The translations under genes were made by a program, and so were the position numbers. The notes below the pieces were generated by a model. That model was not told the origin of the DNA and did no database searches. It worked only from the letters and a program-made list of their open reading frames with translations. From positions 1-61,719 of the forward strand of contig JADZFR010000040.1 of assembly GCA_020849795.1 (NCBI GenBank): a DNA stretch of 61,719 nt. The letters are read 5' to 3'. Below are positions 25,778-33,638 of the stretch, piece after piece; positions within the stretch are counted from its first letter, which is position 1; each line of letters opens with the position of its first letter. Source of the stretch: Planctomycetota bacterium (GTDB lineage Bacteria > Planctomycetota > UBA8742 > UBA2392).

Positions 25778-27580
25778 CTACAGCGTCGGCAGCACGAAGT
25801 AGGCGACCAGGTACACCAGCAGCATGAGCACAATCAGGAACACGGGCACGCTGACCGCCCACATGTTGCCCATGCGCCGGGCAATGGGCGCGGGCAGGGA
25901 TGGGTCACGCATACCGCGGCCGGGCAAGCTTTCGAGTATTGCCTTTTGCGCGTTGTCGAGCTGCTGCAACAGCGGCAGCAGAACCTCTTTCCAGAAGCGC
26001 GGGATAAAGCGCCGCCAGATCCAGTCGATATCCAGGTGGATGTACGACCCGCGCTTCAGGATCGGCAGCAGCAGGAAGAACGCCAGCCCGCTGAAGCCCA
26101 GCATGCCCAGCATGACCATCACGTGCTCAAGGCTGTAGACCACTTTGGCATACGCGGCGGCCTCGCCCTGGTACGGCAGAATCTGGTACAGCAGGCCGGG
26201 GAACACGCCCAGCAGGATGCAGATGAACGCAAACCCGATCATCGCCGCTTTCATGTTCCAGGGCGGGTCGGAGGGCCGCAGGCCGGAATCTTTCTGGAAG
26301 AAGATGAACCACGTCAGCTTCACGCAGGCATCCAGAAACACGCCCGCCGTGGCAGCCTGGAACAGGAACCACGTGACGATCAGGTACGTGTGCGGCTCGC
26401 CCAGTGCCGCCATGCGCGATGACTCGTCGACGATGGCCTGCACGACCATGCTCTTGCTGGTAAAGCCGCTGGTCAGAGGAAAGCCGGAGATCGACAACCC
26501 GCCGATGATCAAGCACCACATGGTGACGGGCATGGTTCGGTACAGGCCGCCCAGTTCGCCGAGCCGAAACCTGCCTGTCATGGCCAGCACGCTGCCCGTC
26601 GCCATCAACAGCAGCGCCTTGTAGATGATGTGCGCAAACGCGTGCGCGGCGGCGCCGTCGATGGACAACTTGGTGCCCACGCCGATGCCAATCAGCATGA
26701 ACCCGACCTGGTTGACCAGCGAGTAACACAACAGCCTGCGCATGTTGTTGGCATTCACGCCGTACACGACACCGTAAATCGCCATGTACACGCCCAGGTA
26801 AATCAGAACTTCGACCCCGGCAAACGCGACCAGCAGCGTGAACACGGCGGTCTTGGTGGTGAACGCACTTAGGAACACCGTGCCGCTGGTGCTGCCCTCG
26901 GGGTACGCGTCCGGGATCCATGAACTGAACGGCGGTGCACCCGCGTTGACCAGCATGCCGACCAGGATCAGCCACATGCCCGCGTTGTCCCAGTCCAGGT
27001 GTGACCAGCCGTCGACCATCGCGCTGAAATGCCCAAACGCCAGCGGGTCGGCGGCGCCTTCATGCAGGCGCTGCGTGACGACAATAATGATACCCATCAG
27101 CAGCGCAACGCCGCCCAGCGCATGCATGCCGAAATAGCGCAGCCCGGCGCCATAGCTGTCATGCTGCCGGCCCGACCAGATGATGATCGTGCTGCCCAGC
27201 GTCATGACTTCCCAGAACACGAACATCGTGACCAGGTCGCCGGCAAAGGCCACACCCAACGCGCCTCCGGCGTAGACGAAGGCGGCGGTCAGTTCAACCC
27301 GCCGGTCGTCGTTCATGGAAAACAGCACGCCACCGGCAAGCATGATACAGAAAATGGTTGCGAACACCGGTGTGGCCGCGTGCACATGCACCGGTTGCAG
27401 CGTCATGCCCATGAACGGGATGAAGCTTTCGCCGCCTTGCGTGATCACGGCCCACGAGTCAGCCAGCGCAAGCAACGGCAGCGCAAGGGCCACGGCAAAG
27501 CGCCATTTGCCCTTGAACAGCGGAAGCAGCAGCGCACCTGCAAACAGGACCGCTGCCGGCGGCAGGTCAGTCATCTGCAT
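25778..27580 (-). CDS. Mrp/NADH-dehydrogenase-like antiporter subunit, third MrpD/NuoL-type protein (600 aa)
   Basis: A polytopic proton-antiporter-family protein: LVTMFVFWEVMTLGSTIIIWS, MPVTMWCLIIGGLSISGFPLTSGFTSKSM and AHIIYKALLLMATGSVL are the classic landmarks of NuoL/M/N and MrpA/D, including the broken-helix and channel Lys regions. It is longer than a normal MrpD because of a C-terminal extension with two more hydrophobic stretches and a soluble segment (IPRFWKEVLLPLLQQLDNAQ). It may take the place of the N-terminal part of MrpA. Its start lies inside the end of the small-subunit gene (14-nt overlap). It is the last gene of the operon. Confidence 0.9.
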   Translation of the reverse strand: MQMTDLPPAAVLFAGALLLPLFKGKWRFAVALALPLLALADSWAVITQGGESFIPFMGMTLQPVHVHAATPVFATIFCIMLAGGVLFSMNDDRRVELTAAFVYAGGALGVAFAGDLVTMFVFWEVMTLGSTIIIWSGRQHDSYGAGLRYFGMHALGGVALLMGIIIVVTQRLHEGAADPLAFGHFSAMVDGWSHLDWDNAGMWLILVGMLVNAGAPPFSSWIPDAYPEGSTSGTVFLSAFTTKTAVFTLLVAFAGVEVLIYLGVYMAIYGVVYGVNANNMRRLLCYSLVNQVGFMLIGIGVGTKLSIDGAAAHAFAHIIYKALLLMATGSVLAMTGRFRLGELGGLYRTMPVTMWCLIIGGLSISGFPLTSGFTSKSMVVQAIVDESSRMAALGEPHTYLIVTWFLFQAATAGVFLDACVKLTWFIFFQKDSGLRPSDPPWNMKAAMIGFAFICILLGVFPGLLYQILPYQGEAAAYAKVVYSLEHVMVMLGMLGFSGLAFFLLLPILKRGSYIHLDIDWIWRRFIPRFWKEVLLPLLQQLDNAQKAILESLPGRGMRDPSLPAPIARRMGNMWAVSVPVFLIVLMLLVYLVAYFVLPTL

Positions 27581-27830
27581 AGAAGGTGTCTTTCCGTTTC
27601 AAAGCAATGGACAGCGTCTTGGACAGCAGCACAAGCACAAAACCGCTCACCAGGCCGAACAATGGGAAGAACTCGGGCATGGCATCGACATCAATGCCGT
27701 CGGCTGTGAAGTGCGCGTGGTGGTGCACTGTGTAATCCACCGCGACGATCGCAACCAGCACGGCCGCGCCGACCAGCCATGCGATGAGCGCCCTGGTTGA
27801 AACACCGGACGCTTTGGGTTCGTCACTCAT
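27567..27830 (-). CDS. Small two-helix membrane protein of the Mrp operon (87 aa)
   Basis: Start at 27830, where ATGA overlaps the upstream stop. Two hydrophobic helices (ALIAWLVGAAVLVAIVAVDY and FFPLFGLVSGFVLVLLSKTL) flank a His-rich turn (TVHHHAHF). The C-terminus reads KTLSIALKRKDTFYADD; I recall small proteins ending in 'A-K-x-L-G ... R-K-E-D-Y-Y-D' next to Mrp-type antiporter genes in proteobacteria and regard this as the same kind of accessory subunit. Easy to miss because it is short and overlaps both neighbours. Confidence 0.8.
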   Translation of the reverse strand: MSDEPKASGVSTRALIAWLVGAAVLVAIVAVDYTVHHHAHFTADGIDVDAMPEFFPLFGLVSGFVLVLLSKTLSIALKRKDTFYADD

Positions 27831-29359
27831 GACACGGCCCTCCGCACCATCTCGGCCAGATCGGTTGCCGGCTTGTTCCAGAAAAAGAACAGCAGCGTCA
27901 GCGCGGCCGTGAAGCACAGCGCATACACAATTGGCATCGGCGCCTCGCCGTGGGGGTGTTTCTGGTCTTCGTCGCTAAGCGGCTTGAAGAACGCGCGGTA
28001 GATGATGGGCAGGAAGTAGCTGGCGTTCAGCAGCGTGCTGGCGGCGATCACCACCAGCACAAAGATCTCGTCGAGGTGGGTGCCCGAAATCTCGCCGCGT
28101 TCCATCACGCCGCGAATCAGGTACCACTTGCTGATAAAGCCGACAGCCGGCGGCACGCCGATCATGCTCAGGGCGCCGATCGTAAACGCAATCATGGTTG
28201 CGGGCATGCGGCGGCCAATGCCATCCAGCTGGCTGACCTGCGTCTTGTGCGCGGCGGTGTAGACGCTGCCCGCAGCAAAGAACAGCGTGATCTTGCCGAA
28301 GGCATGGGCCACAATATGAAACGTCGCGGCCATGATGCTCAGCGGCGTGAGCAGTGCGGTTGCCATCACCACATAGCTAAGCTGGCTGATTGTACTGTAG
28401 GCCAATCGCTTCTTCAGGTTGTCCTGGAACGCCGCAATCAGCGAGGCAACGATGATCGTTGCGCCGGCCATGTACAGCAGCCAGTTGCCCAGCCCGTATT
28501 GTTGCATCGTGCCGACACCGAACACGTAAACCGTCACCTTGATGACGCAGAACACGCCCGCTTTCACCACGGCGACGGCGTGCAGGAACGCGCTGACAGG
28601 TGTGGGTGCCACCATGGCGGCTGGCAGCCAGCGGTGCACGGGCATCAGAGCAGCTTTTCCGATGCCGTAGATGTAGAGGAAAAACAGCAAACCGACGATG
28701 CCGGGGTCAATCCGGTTGCCGGCCAGTCCATCGCGAAACACTCCACCGACCGTGAAGTTGATGCTCTCGACGGCCGGCGAGCTGCCGAGGCTGAGCACAT
28801 AGATCCACAACACGGCAAAGAGCTGAAAACAGACCGAGGTGGTCAGCAGAATGCCAAGGTACACGCGCCCGCTGCGCATGGCATCGGTGGTGCCCTTGTG
28901 CGTGACAAGCGGGAACGTACTTAGCGTCAGCGTTTCGTAGAAGACAAACATCGTGAAGATGTTGTCGGCGAACGCGATGCCTACGGCACTGGCAATCGCC
29001 AGCGGATAACAGGCGTAGAAGCGCGTCTGGTTCTTCTCATGGTTCGCGCGCATGTACCCTATGCTGTACAGCGAATTCGGAATCCACAGCAGCGTCGCGA
29101 CCAGCGCGTACACCATGCCCAGCGGCTCAACCCGGAAGCTCAGCGGAACGCCGGGCATGACCTCAAGCAGCGCGAAGCGCACTTCTTCGCCGCGCATCAC
29201 GGCGGGGTACAGCGCGGCCACGCAGGCAAACGTGACCAGCGCCGTCAGCAGCGTGAACGTCTCGCGCAGATTCGGGACGCGGCCGGACATCGCCACCAGC
29301 ACGAACCCGATCACAGGCACGCCCAGCGCCAGCATGGCTGATTGCTCAGGTGTTATCAT
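27827..29359 (-). CDS. Mrp/NADH-dehydrogenase-like antiporter subunit, second MrpD-type protein (510 aa)
   Basis: Polytopic antiporter-family subunit with about 14 hydrophobic segments. Landmarks: TMFVFYETLTLSTFPLV, GKAALMPVHRWLPAAMVAPTPVSAFLHAVAVVKAGVF, LAYSTISQLSYVVM and AFTIGALSMIGVPPAVGFISKWYL, with the conserved Glu and Lys of the proton path. The phrase PVHRWLPAAMVAPTPVSAFLHAVAVVKAG resembles NuoL/MrpA more than MrpD. It overlaps both flanking genes by 4 nt, which implies fixed stoichiometry through coupled translation. Confidence 0.92.
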   Translation of the reverse strand: MITPEQSAMLALGVPVIGFVLVAMSGRVPNLRETFTLLTALVTFACVAALYPAVMRGEEVRFALLEVMPGVPLSFRVEPLGMVYALVATLLWIPNSLYSIGYMRANHEKNQTRFYACYPLAIASAVGIAFADNIFTMFVFYETLTLSTFPLVTHKGTTDAMRSGRVYLGILLTTSVCFQLFAVLWIYVLSLGSSPAVESINFTVGGVFRDGLAGNRIDPGIVGLLFFLYIYGIGKAALMPVHRWLPAAMVAPTPVSAFLHAVAVVKAGVFCVIKVTVYVFGVGTMQQYGLGNWLLYMAGATIIVASLIAAFQDNLKKRLAYSTISQLSYVVMATALLTPLSIMAATFHIVAHAFGKITLFFAAGSVYTAAHKTQVSQLDGIGRRMPATMIAFTIGALSMIGVPPAVGFISKWYLIRGVMERGEISGTHLDEIFVLVVIAASTLLNASYFLPIIYRAFFKPLSDEDQKHPHGEAPMPIVYALCFTAALTLLFFFWNKPATDLAEMVRRAVS

Positions 29360-30879
29360 GGCTTCACCTTGAGCAGGAAGTCCGCGGCCTCGCCCGCAAG
29401 GTGCGTGGTAAAGCTGGAGTCAACGCCGAAGTAAATGCTTGCGCCCACCAGGATCAGCGTCGGCACCAGCATGCTGGCCGGCGCCTCGCGCACCGTAACC
29501 TCGTCTTCGCGCTTGCCGAAGTAGATCGTCTCAACCACGCGCCATACGTACACCAGCGCCAGCACCGAACCGACCAGCACAATGCCCGCAAGCTCGTAGC
29601 GGCCTTGCTCAAGGCACGCGCTGACAAGGTACCACTTGCTGATGAAACCTGATGTCAACGGCACGCCGATCAGCCCCAGCCCGCCCGCTGTGAATGCCCC
29701 CATGGTAAGCGGCAGTTTGCGGCCCAGCCCGCGCAGGTCCTGCAGCCGCGTACCTCCGACGCGATACATCACAACGCCCAGCGCCAGGAACATGCCGCCC
29801 TTGGTTAGCGCATGATTGAACAGATGAATCACGCTGGCGGTGATGCCGTCTTTGTTGGCCAGCGCAAAGCCAAGCGCAATGTAGCCGATCTGAGCGATGC
29901 TTGAGTACGCCAGCAGCTTCTTGACGTTGTTCTGCCGGATCGCCAGCCATGAGCCCACCAGTATCGCCGCGCCCGAACAGAGCATCAGTGCCACGTCTGT
30001 ATGCAGTCGCCCGAACGCAAACCCCACACCCATCAGCGTGAACACAACGCGAATGAAGGCATAGGCGCCGACCTTGGTCGCGGTGCTGGCCAGCAGCGCC
30101 GATACCGACGACGGCGCATAGGTGTAGGCGTTGGGCAACCAGCCGTGCAGCGGGAACAGCGCCAACTTCAGGCTTAACCCAACGGCCATGAACGCAAACC
30201 CGGTGATCACGGTTTTCTGGTAGATGGGCGCCTCGGTGCCCCAGCTTGCGTAAATCGGTTGCAGCCGCTCGGCGATGTCGGCGATGTTCAGACTGCCGGT
30301 GGCCATGTACAGGTACGCCACGCCGACCAGGTAAAAGCACGCGCCGATGCTTCCCAGCACGACGTAGTTGACCGCGGCGGTGAGCGCGCGACGGTTGCGC
30401 TCTTTGCCCAGAGCGACCAGCGTGTAGGTGCTCAGCGACGAAATCTCGAGCAGCACGTACAGGTTGAAGGCGTCTCCGGTGATCGTGATGCCGAGCAGCC
30501 CCGTGATGCAGAACAACCACAGCGCGTAGAAGAAGTTCAGTTTCCCGGCGGGCACTTCGCTGGCGACGCTCTTGCGCGCATACAGTGTGATCACGGCGGA
30601 CAGCAACGAAACAATCAGCAGCACCGTCGCGTTCAGCGGGTCCACGCTGTAGCCGATGCCGAAAGGCACCGGCCAGTTGCCCATCAGGTACTCAACCGTG
30701 CGGTCGCCCTGCGAGAGCACATCCACGAGCAGTTGCACCGACATCGCCAATCCGGCGGCCGTGGTGGCCATGGCCATCCACCAGCCCAAGCCGCGCCGGC
30801 CGATGATGGACGTGAGCAGACCCATGACCAGCGGCGTCACGACGATCAGGGCAGGCAGGTTGTGCCGGATCAGCTCCAA
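29356..30879 (-). CDS. mrpD: Mrp antiporter subunit D, NuoN-like (507 aa)
   Basis: The TTG start follows directly on the mrpC stop (TAG TTG) with GAGGCG upstream. Landmarks include LYVLLEISSLSTYTLVALG, LALFPLHGWLPNAYTYAPSSVSALLASTATKVGAYAF, LLAYSSIAQIGYIALG and MGAFTAGGLGLIGVPLTSGFISKWYL. Adjacency to the NuoK-like MrpC is the usual MrpC-MrpD order, which is why this copy is called D. It should form a Na+ or K+/H+ exchanging membrane unit together with the neighbours. Confidence 0.93.
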   Translation of the reverse strand: MELIRHNLPALIVVTPLVMGLLTSIIGRRGLGWWMAMATTAAGLAMSVQLLVDVLSQGDRTVEYLMGNWPVPFGIGYSVDPLNATVLLIVSLLSAVITLYARKSVASEVPAGKLNFFYALWLFCITGLLGITITGDAFNLYVLLEISSLSTYTLVALGKERNRRALTAAVNYVVLGSIGACFYLVGVAYLYMATGSLNIADIAERLQPIYASWGTEAPIYQKTVITGFAFMAVGLSLKLALFPLHGWLPNAYTYAPSSVSALLASTATKVGAYAFIRVVFTLMGVGFAFGRLHTDVALMLCSGAAILVGSWLAIRQNNVKKLLAYSSIAQIGYIALGFALANKDGITASVIHLFNHALTKGGMFLALGVVMYRVGGTRLQDLRGLGRKLPLTMGAFTAGGLGLIGVPLTSGFISKWYLVSACLEQGRYELAGIVLVGSVLALVYVWRVVETIYFGKREDEVTVREAPASMLVPTLILVGASIYFGVDSSFTTHLAGEAADFLLKVKP

Positions 30880-31251
30880 CTATTCGCCTCGCTCATGTTC
30901 CATGGTTTCGATGTCGATCTCGTCGATCGTGCCATAGGCCTGCCGGATGTTCACGATGATCGCCAGCGCCACAGCCATGGTGGACACACCTACGACAATC
31001 GCCGTCAGCATCAGCGCGTGGGGCAACGGGTTTGAATACACAGCTTCGGCTGCGCCGTCGGCGACGCGCACGGGACCGGTGCCGCCGTCGATTTTTCCGG
31101 TCGAGATGTAGAAGACCAGGATGCCGGTCTGGAAAATCGCCAGCGAAATCACCTTCTTGACCAGGTTGCTCTTGGCCATGATGCCGTAGAACCCGATCAT
31201 CATGATCAGGATGCAGGCCCAGTAGTTGTAGTAGTCCAGAACGATCTGCAT
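30880..31251 (-). CDS. mrpC: Mrp antiporter subunit C, NuoK-like (123 aa)
   Basis: Three hydrophobic helices typical of MrpC/NuoK: YWACILIMMIGFYGIMA, NLVKKVISLAIFQTGILVFYIS and ALMLTAIVVGVSTMAVALAIIVNI. The short acidic C-terminal tail (GTIDEIDIETMEHERGE) is cytoplasmic. It starts nine nt after the mrpB stop and abuts mrpD. Confidence 0.92.
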   Translation of the reverse strand: MQIVLDYYNYWACILIMMIGFYGIMAKSNLVKKVISLAIFQTGILVFYISTGKIDGGTGPVRVADGAAEAVYSNPLPHALMLTAIVVGVSTMAVALAIIVNIRQAYGTIDEIDIETMEHERGE

Positions 31252-31260
31252 GTTCGCGGC

Positions 31261-31731
31261 TTAGCTTCCGTACTCTGTATCTGCGCTGTCATCCGTGGGT
31301 TCGTTGTCTTCTGGATTCGTGCCTTCCGTGATCTCGTTGAAGATAGTCATCATCACGCCGAACACGGTAATGCCCACACCGTACTCGACGACGGTCATGC
31401 CCCACGGCTCGGCGCCGCCGGGATTGCTCGGCATCAGCGCCGCGTGGTCCAGAAACTCATACCCCATCGCCATGGCGTACACACCCGCGCCCGCGTAAAT
31501 CAGCACACCCACCGCACCCAGCAGGTCCGTGAACCAGCGTGGCACCACGCGCCTCATCTCGGCGCCGCCGAACACCAGCCCGTACAGGACGAACGCAGCC
31601 GCCACAATCACGCCCGACTGGAACCCGCCGCCCGGCCCGAGTTCGCCATGGGTCTGCGTGTAAAGCGCGAAAATCAGCATGAACGGAATGTTCCAGCGCA
31701 CGGCAAGGCGCATGATCGGATTGTCTTTCAC
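31261..31731 (-). CDS. mrpB: Mrp antiporter subunit B (156 aa)
   Basis: The MrpB signature THGELGPGGGFQSGVIVAAAFVLYGLVFG occupies residues ~27-55. Further helices follow, and the C-terminal tail is very acidic (TNPEDNEPTDDSADTEYGS). The GTG start overlaps the stop of the upstream MbhD/E-like gene by 4 nt. Confidence 0.92.
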   Translation of the reverse strand: MKDNPIMRLAVRWNIPFMLIFALYTQTHGELGPGGGFQSGVIVAAAFVLYGLVFGGAEMRRVVPRWFTDLLGAVGVLIYAGAGVYAMAMGYEFLDHAALMPSNPGGAEPWGMTVVEYGVGITVFGVMMTIFNEITEGTNPEDNEPTDDSADTEYGS

Positions 31732-32396
31732 AGCAGCCCGCCTTTCAGCGGGTTGCCCCGCCGGCCGCGCAGCAGCACGATCAAGCCCATGCCCGCCGTG
31801 AAAATCACGGCAGTCTCAAACAGAGTGTCAAATGCCCGGTAGCTCACGATGATGCTGGTAACCTGGTTCGGCACATGACCGTGAAAGTAGTCGCCGTGGC
31901 CGTGTGCGGTTTCGTCGTGGGCCTCGGGCTCACTGTGCTCGGCGGCTTGCTCTGCCCGCACATTGTCGCCGTGGCTCTTGCCACCGGGGTGTTTGCGAAC
32001 GTCCTGCTGCGTGTATCCCGCGTAAATCGGGTGCACGTGGGCCGGTGCATTCTCGTCGCCGAACTTGGGCATGTCGAGCGTGCCGTACACCAGCAGCGCC
32101 CCCACCAGCATGCACGCCCCAAGGGCGGGCCAGTGCACCGCCCGGCGCACAATCTCGGTCTCGCCAGTCAGCACCAGCGCACCCATCAGCAGAATTGTCG
32201 ATATGCCGGCCCCCACCGCGGCTTCGGTGTACGCCACATCGACCGCGTCCATGGTGGTCCAGAAACACGCCATCAGCAGGCTGTAGATGCTGGCCAGCAT
32301 CACGGCTGCAAACAGGCTGCGCACCTCAATGGCGGCAATGCCGGCGATGATCACCAGTGCCAGCAGCACGACATCCAGCATGATCGTCGGGCTCAT
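31728..32396 (-). CDS. MbhD/MbhE-like subunit (detached C-terminal part of MrpA) with a His-rich loop (222 aa)
   Basis: Start at 32396, overlapping the mrpG stop as ATGA. The N-terminal part (LFAAVMLASIYSLLMACFWTTMDAVDVAYTEAAVGAGISTIL) is the MbhD/DUF4040 module, and the C-terminal part (VTSIIVSYRAFDTLFETAVIFTAGMGLIVLL) is the MbhE module; in canonical Mrp operons both form the C-terminus of the large MrpA. Between them, residues ~117-178 form a soluble loop holding ten His together with Asp/Glu (PAHVHP, KSHGD, AAEHSEPEAHDETAHGHGDYFHGH). The loop is longer than the usual short connection and looks able to bind Zn2+ or a similar metal. Confidence 0.9.
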   Translation of the reverse strand: MSPTIMLDVVLLALVIIAGIAAIEVRSLFAAVMLASIYSLLMACFWTTMDAVDVAYTEAAVGAGISTILLMGALVLTGETEIVRRAVHWPALGACMLVGALLVYGTLDMPKFGDENAPAHVHPIYAGYTQQDVRKHPGGKSHGDNVRAEQAAEHSEPEAHDETAHGHGDYFHGHVPNQVTSIIVSYRAFDTLFETAVIFTAGMGLIVLLRGRRGNPLKGGLL

Positions 32397-32722
32397 CTGG
32401 GCTGCTCTCCCTTTTTCCAGGGACGCAAGCCGGACACCCACGCCGCTTGCGTAATGGCATGCGCCGCAATCGGGCTTGCCATCTGCATGAACAGCACCAT
32501 CAACAGCACTCGGCCAACCACCAGCCATGAGTATTCATAGCGGGCGCATTCGACCAGCATGGCGCCGGCAAACAACAGCACGCCCAGCGTGTCGTTCTTG
32601 CCGGCTGGGTGAATGCGCGAATAGAAGTCCGGAAAGCGCAAGACGCCCACGGCCGCGGTAAGCGAAAAGAAGGCCCCGCCGGCCAGCAGCACCCAGGTCA
32701 GGATTTCGAGCGCAAGGTCCAT
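32393..32722 (-). CDS. mrpG: Mrp antiporter subunit G (109 aa)
   Basis: Three helices with the MrpG landmark VGVLRFPDFYSRIHPAGKNDTLGVLLFAGAML at residues ~24-54. Its start shares one base with the mrpF stop and its stop overlaps the next start, so it is fully coupled within the operon. Confidence 0.93.
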   Translation of the reverse strand: MDLALEILTWVLLAGGAFFSLTAAVGVLRFPDFYSRIHPAGKNDTLGVLLFAGAMLVECARYEYSWLVVGRVLLMVLFMQMASPIAAHAITQAAWVSGLRPWKKGEQPR

Positions 32723-33018
32723 CAGCCAAGCCTCCGCTTGCGCGCGTACTTGAGGATGGCGATCGTGGCCAGAAAGTTCAGGATGGCGTAGACCAGCGCG
32801 ATATCAAGAAACTCGGGGCGCTTGGTCATGAAGCCCAGCAGCGCCACGACCAGCACAGACTTGGTGCCGATTGCGTTTAGTGCCAAAATGCGGTCCCAGA
32901 CAGTCGGGCCGGCAATCGCGCGCACCAGCATCAGAAGAATGCTGAAAAGCAGCACAACCCCCGCCACCAATGTGGGGATGTCGGTGCCAAAGAACATGGT
33001 CGTGGCGCCCAGACTCAC
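32722..33018 (-). CDS. mrpF: Mrp antiporter subunit F (98 aa)
   Basis: The MrpF landmark RAIAGPTVWDRILALNAIGTKSV is present with three hydrophobic helices and a basic C-terminus (KYARKRRLG). The GTG start overlaps the mrpE stop (GTGA); an internal ATG seven codons in is possible. Confidence 0.93.
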   Translation of the reverse strand: MSLGATTMFFGTDIPTLVAGVVLLFSILLMLVRAIAGPTVWDRILALNAIGTKSVLVVALLGFMTKRPEFLDIALVYAILNFLATIAILKYARKRRLG

Positions 33019-33506
33019 TTGCCGCCCTCCATGCGTGCCACGCGGTCGTGCATGGCTTTGACTTCCTGCCCGCCGGGATGAATGGCGTGCACGAGCATCT
33101 CTTTCTTTTCGGTATCAATGGCGATCGTCACGGTGCCCGGCGTGAGCGTGATGCTGTTGGCAAAAATCGCCGCGCCTAGGTCAGACTTGATCTCGTACTG
33201 CGTGGTAAACACCAGCGGCTCAAGACCGGGGTCCCGGCTCCAGACACGCTTGGCCACGTCCCAGTTCGAGACTACGATCTGCCACGCCAGCCACGGCAGG
33301 TAGGTCAGCGCCCCCACCAGGATGCGACCGACCGGACCCTCGTCGGTCAGGAATCCCACGCGACGCGCAACCCAAGTCGCCAGCGCGCAACTGGCCACGC
33401 CGCAGATCATCAGGTAGCGCTGGTGGGTGTCGGTCCAGTCAAGCTGGCCCGACAGCACTGCCCAGAACCCCAGCAGCACGACAAACAGCATCAGGTGGCG
33501 AAGCAA
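33015..33506 (-). CDS. mrpE: Mrp antiporter subunit E (163 aa)
   Basis: First gene of the operon. The MrpE landmark IFANSITLTPGTVTIAIDTEK lies near residues 113-133, after two N-terminal helices. A TTG at 33506 has GGAG eight bases upstream and is preferred; the ATG at 33491 lacks a ribosome binding site. The operon runs E-F-G-(MbhD/E)-B-C-D followed by two more antiporter-like subunits and a small protein. Confidence 0.92.
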   Translation of the reverse strand: MLRHLMLFVVLLGFWAVLSGQLDWTDTHQRYLMICGVASCALATWVARRVGFLTDEGPVGRILVGALTYLPWLAWQIVVSNWDVAKRVWSRDPGLEPLVFTTQYEIKSDLGAAIFANSITLTPGTVTIAIDTEKKEMLVHAIHPGGQEVKAMHDRVARMEGGK

Positions 33507-33555
33507 GGCGCTTTCTCCGCGGATGCAAAGCCGGTTCGCCGGGGGGCGGCGGACA

Positions 33556-33586
33556 AGCCGGCCGCAGTCTAGTTCTGCAGCCGGCT
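33556..33586. other. Hairpin in the leader of the Mrp operon
   Basis: AGCCGGC-x-GCAG pairs with CTGC-x-GCCGGCT around a seven-base loop (11 pairs, one mismatch). There is no T-run. It lies between the putative promoter and mrpE and could influence expression or terminate the upstream gene weakly. Confidence 0.5.
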
Positions 33587-33594
33587 GTCAAAAG

Positions 33595-33623
33595 GGTATC
33601 GTGGTGAAATGGGCGATTGTCAA
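33595..33623 (-). promoter_or_regulatory. Putative promoter of the Mrp operon
   Basis: On the minus strand a perfect -35 TTGACA (33623-33618) is followed by 17 nt and GATACC (33600-33595) as a weak -10. It lies between the stop of the toroid gene and mrpE. A second TTGACA occurs at 33591-33586. Confidence 0.45.
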
Positions 33624-33638
33624 TGGAAACCGCCCCCG

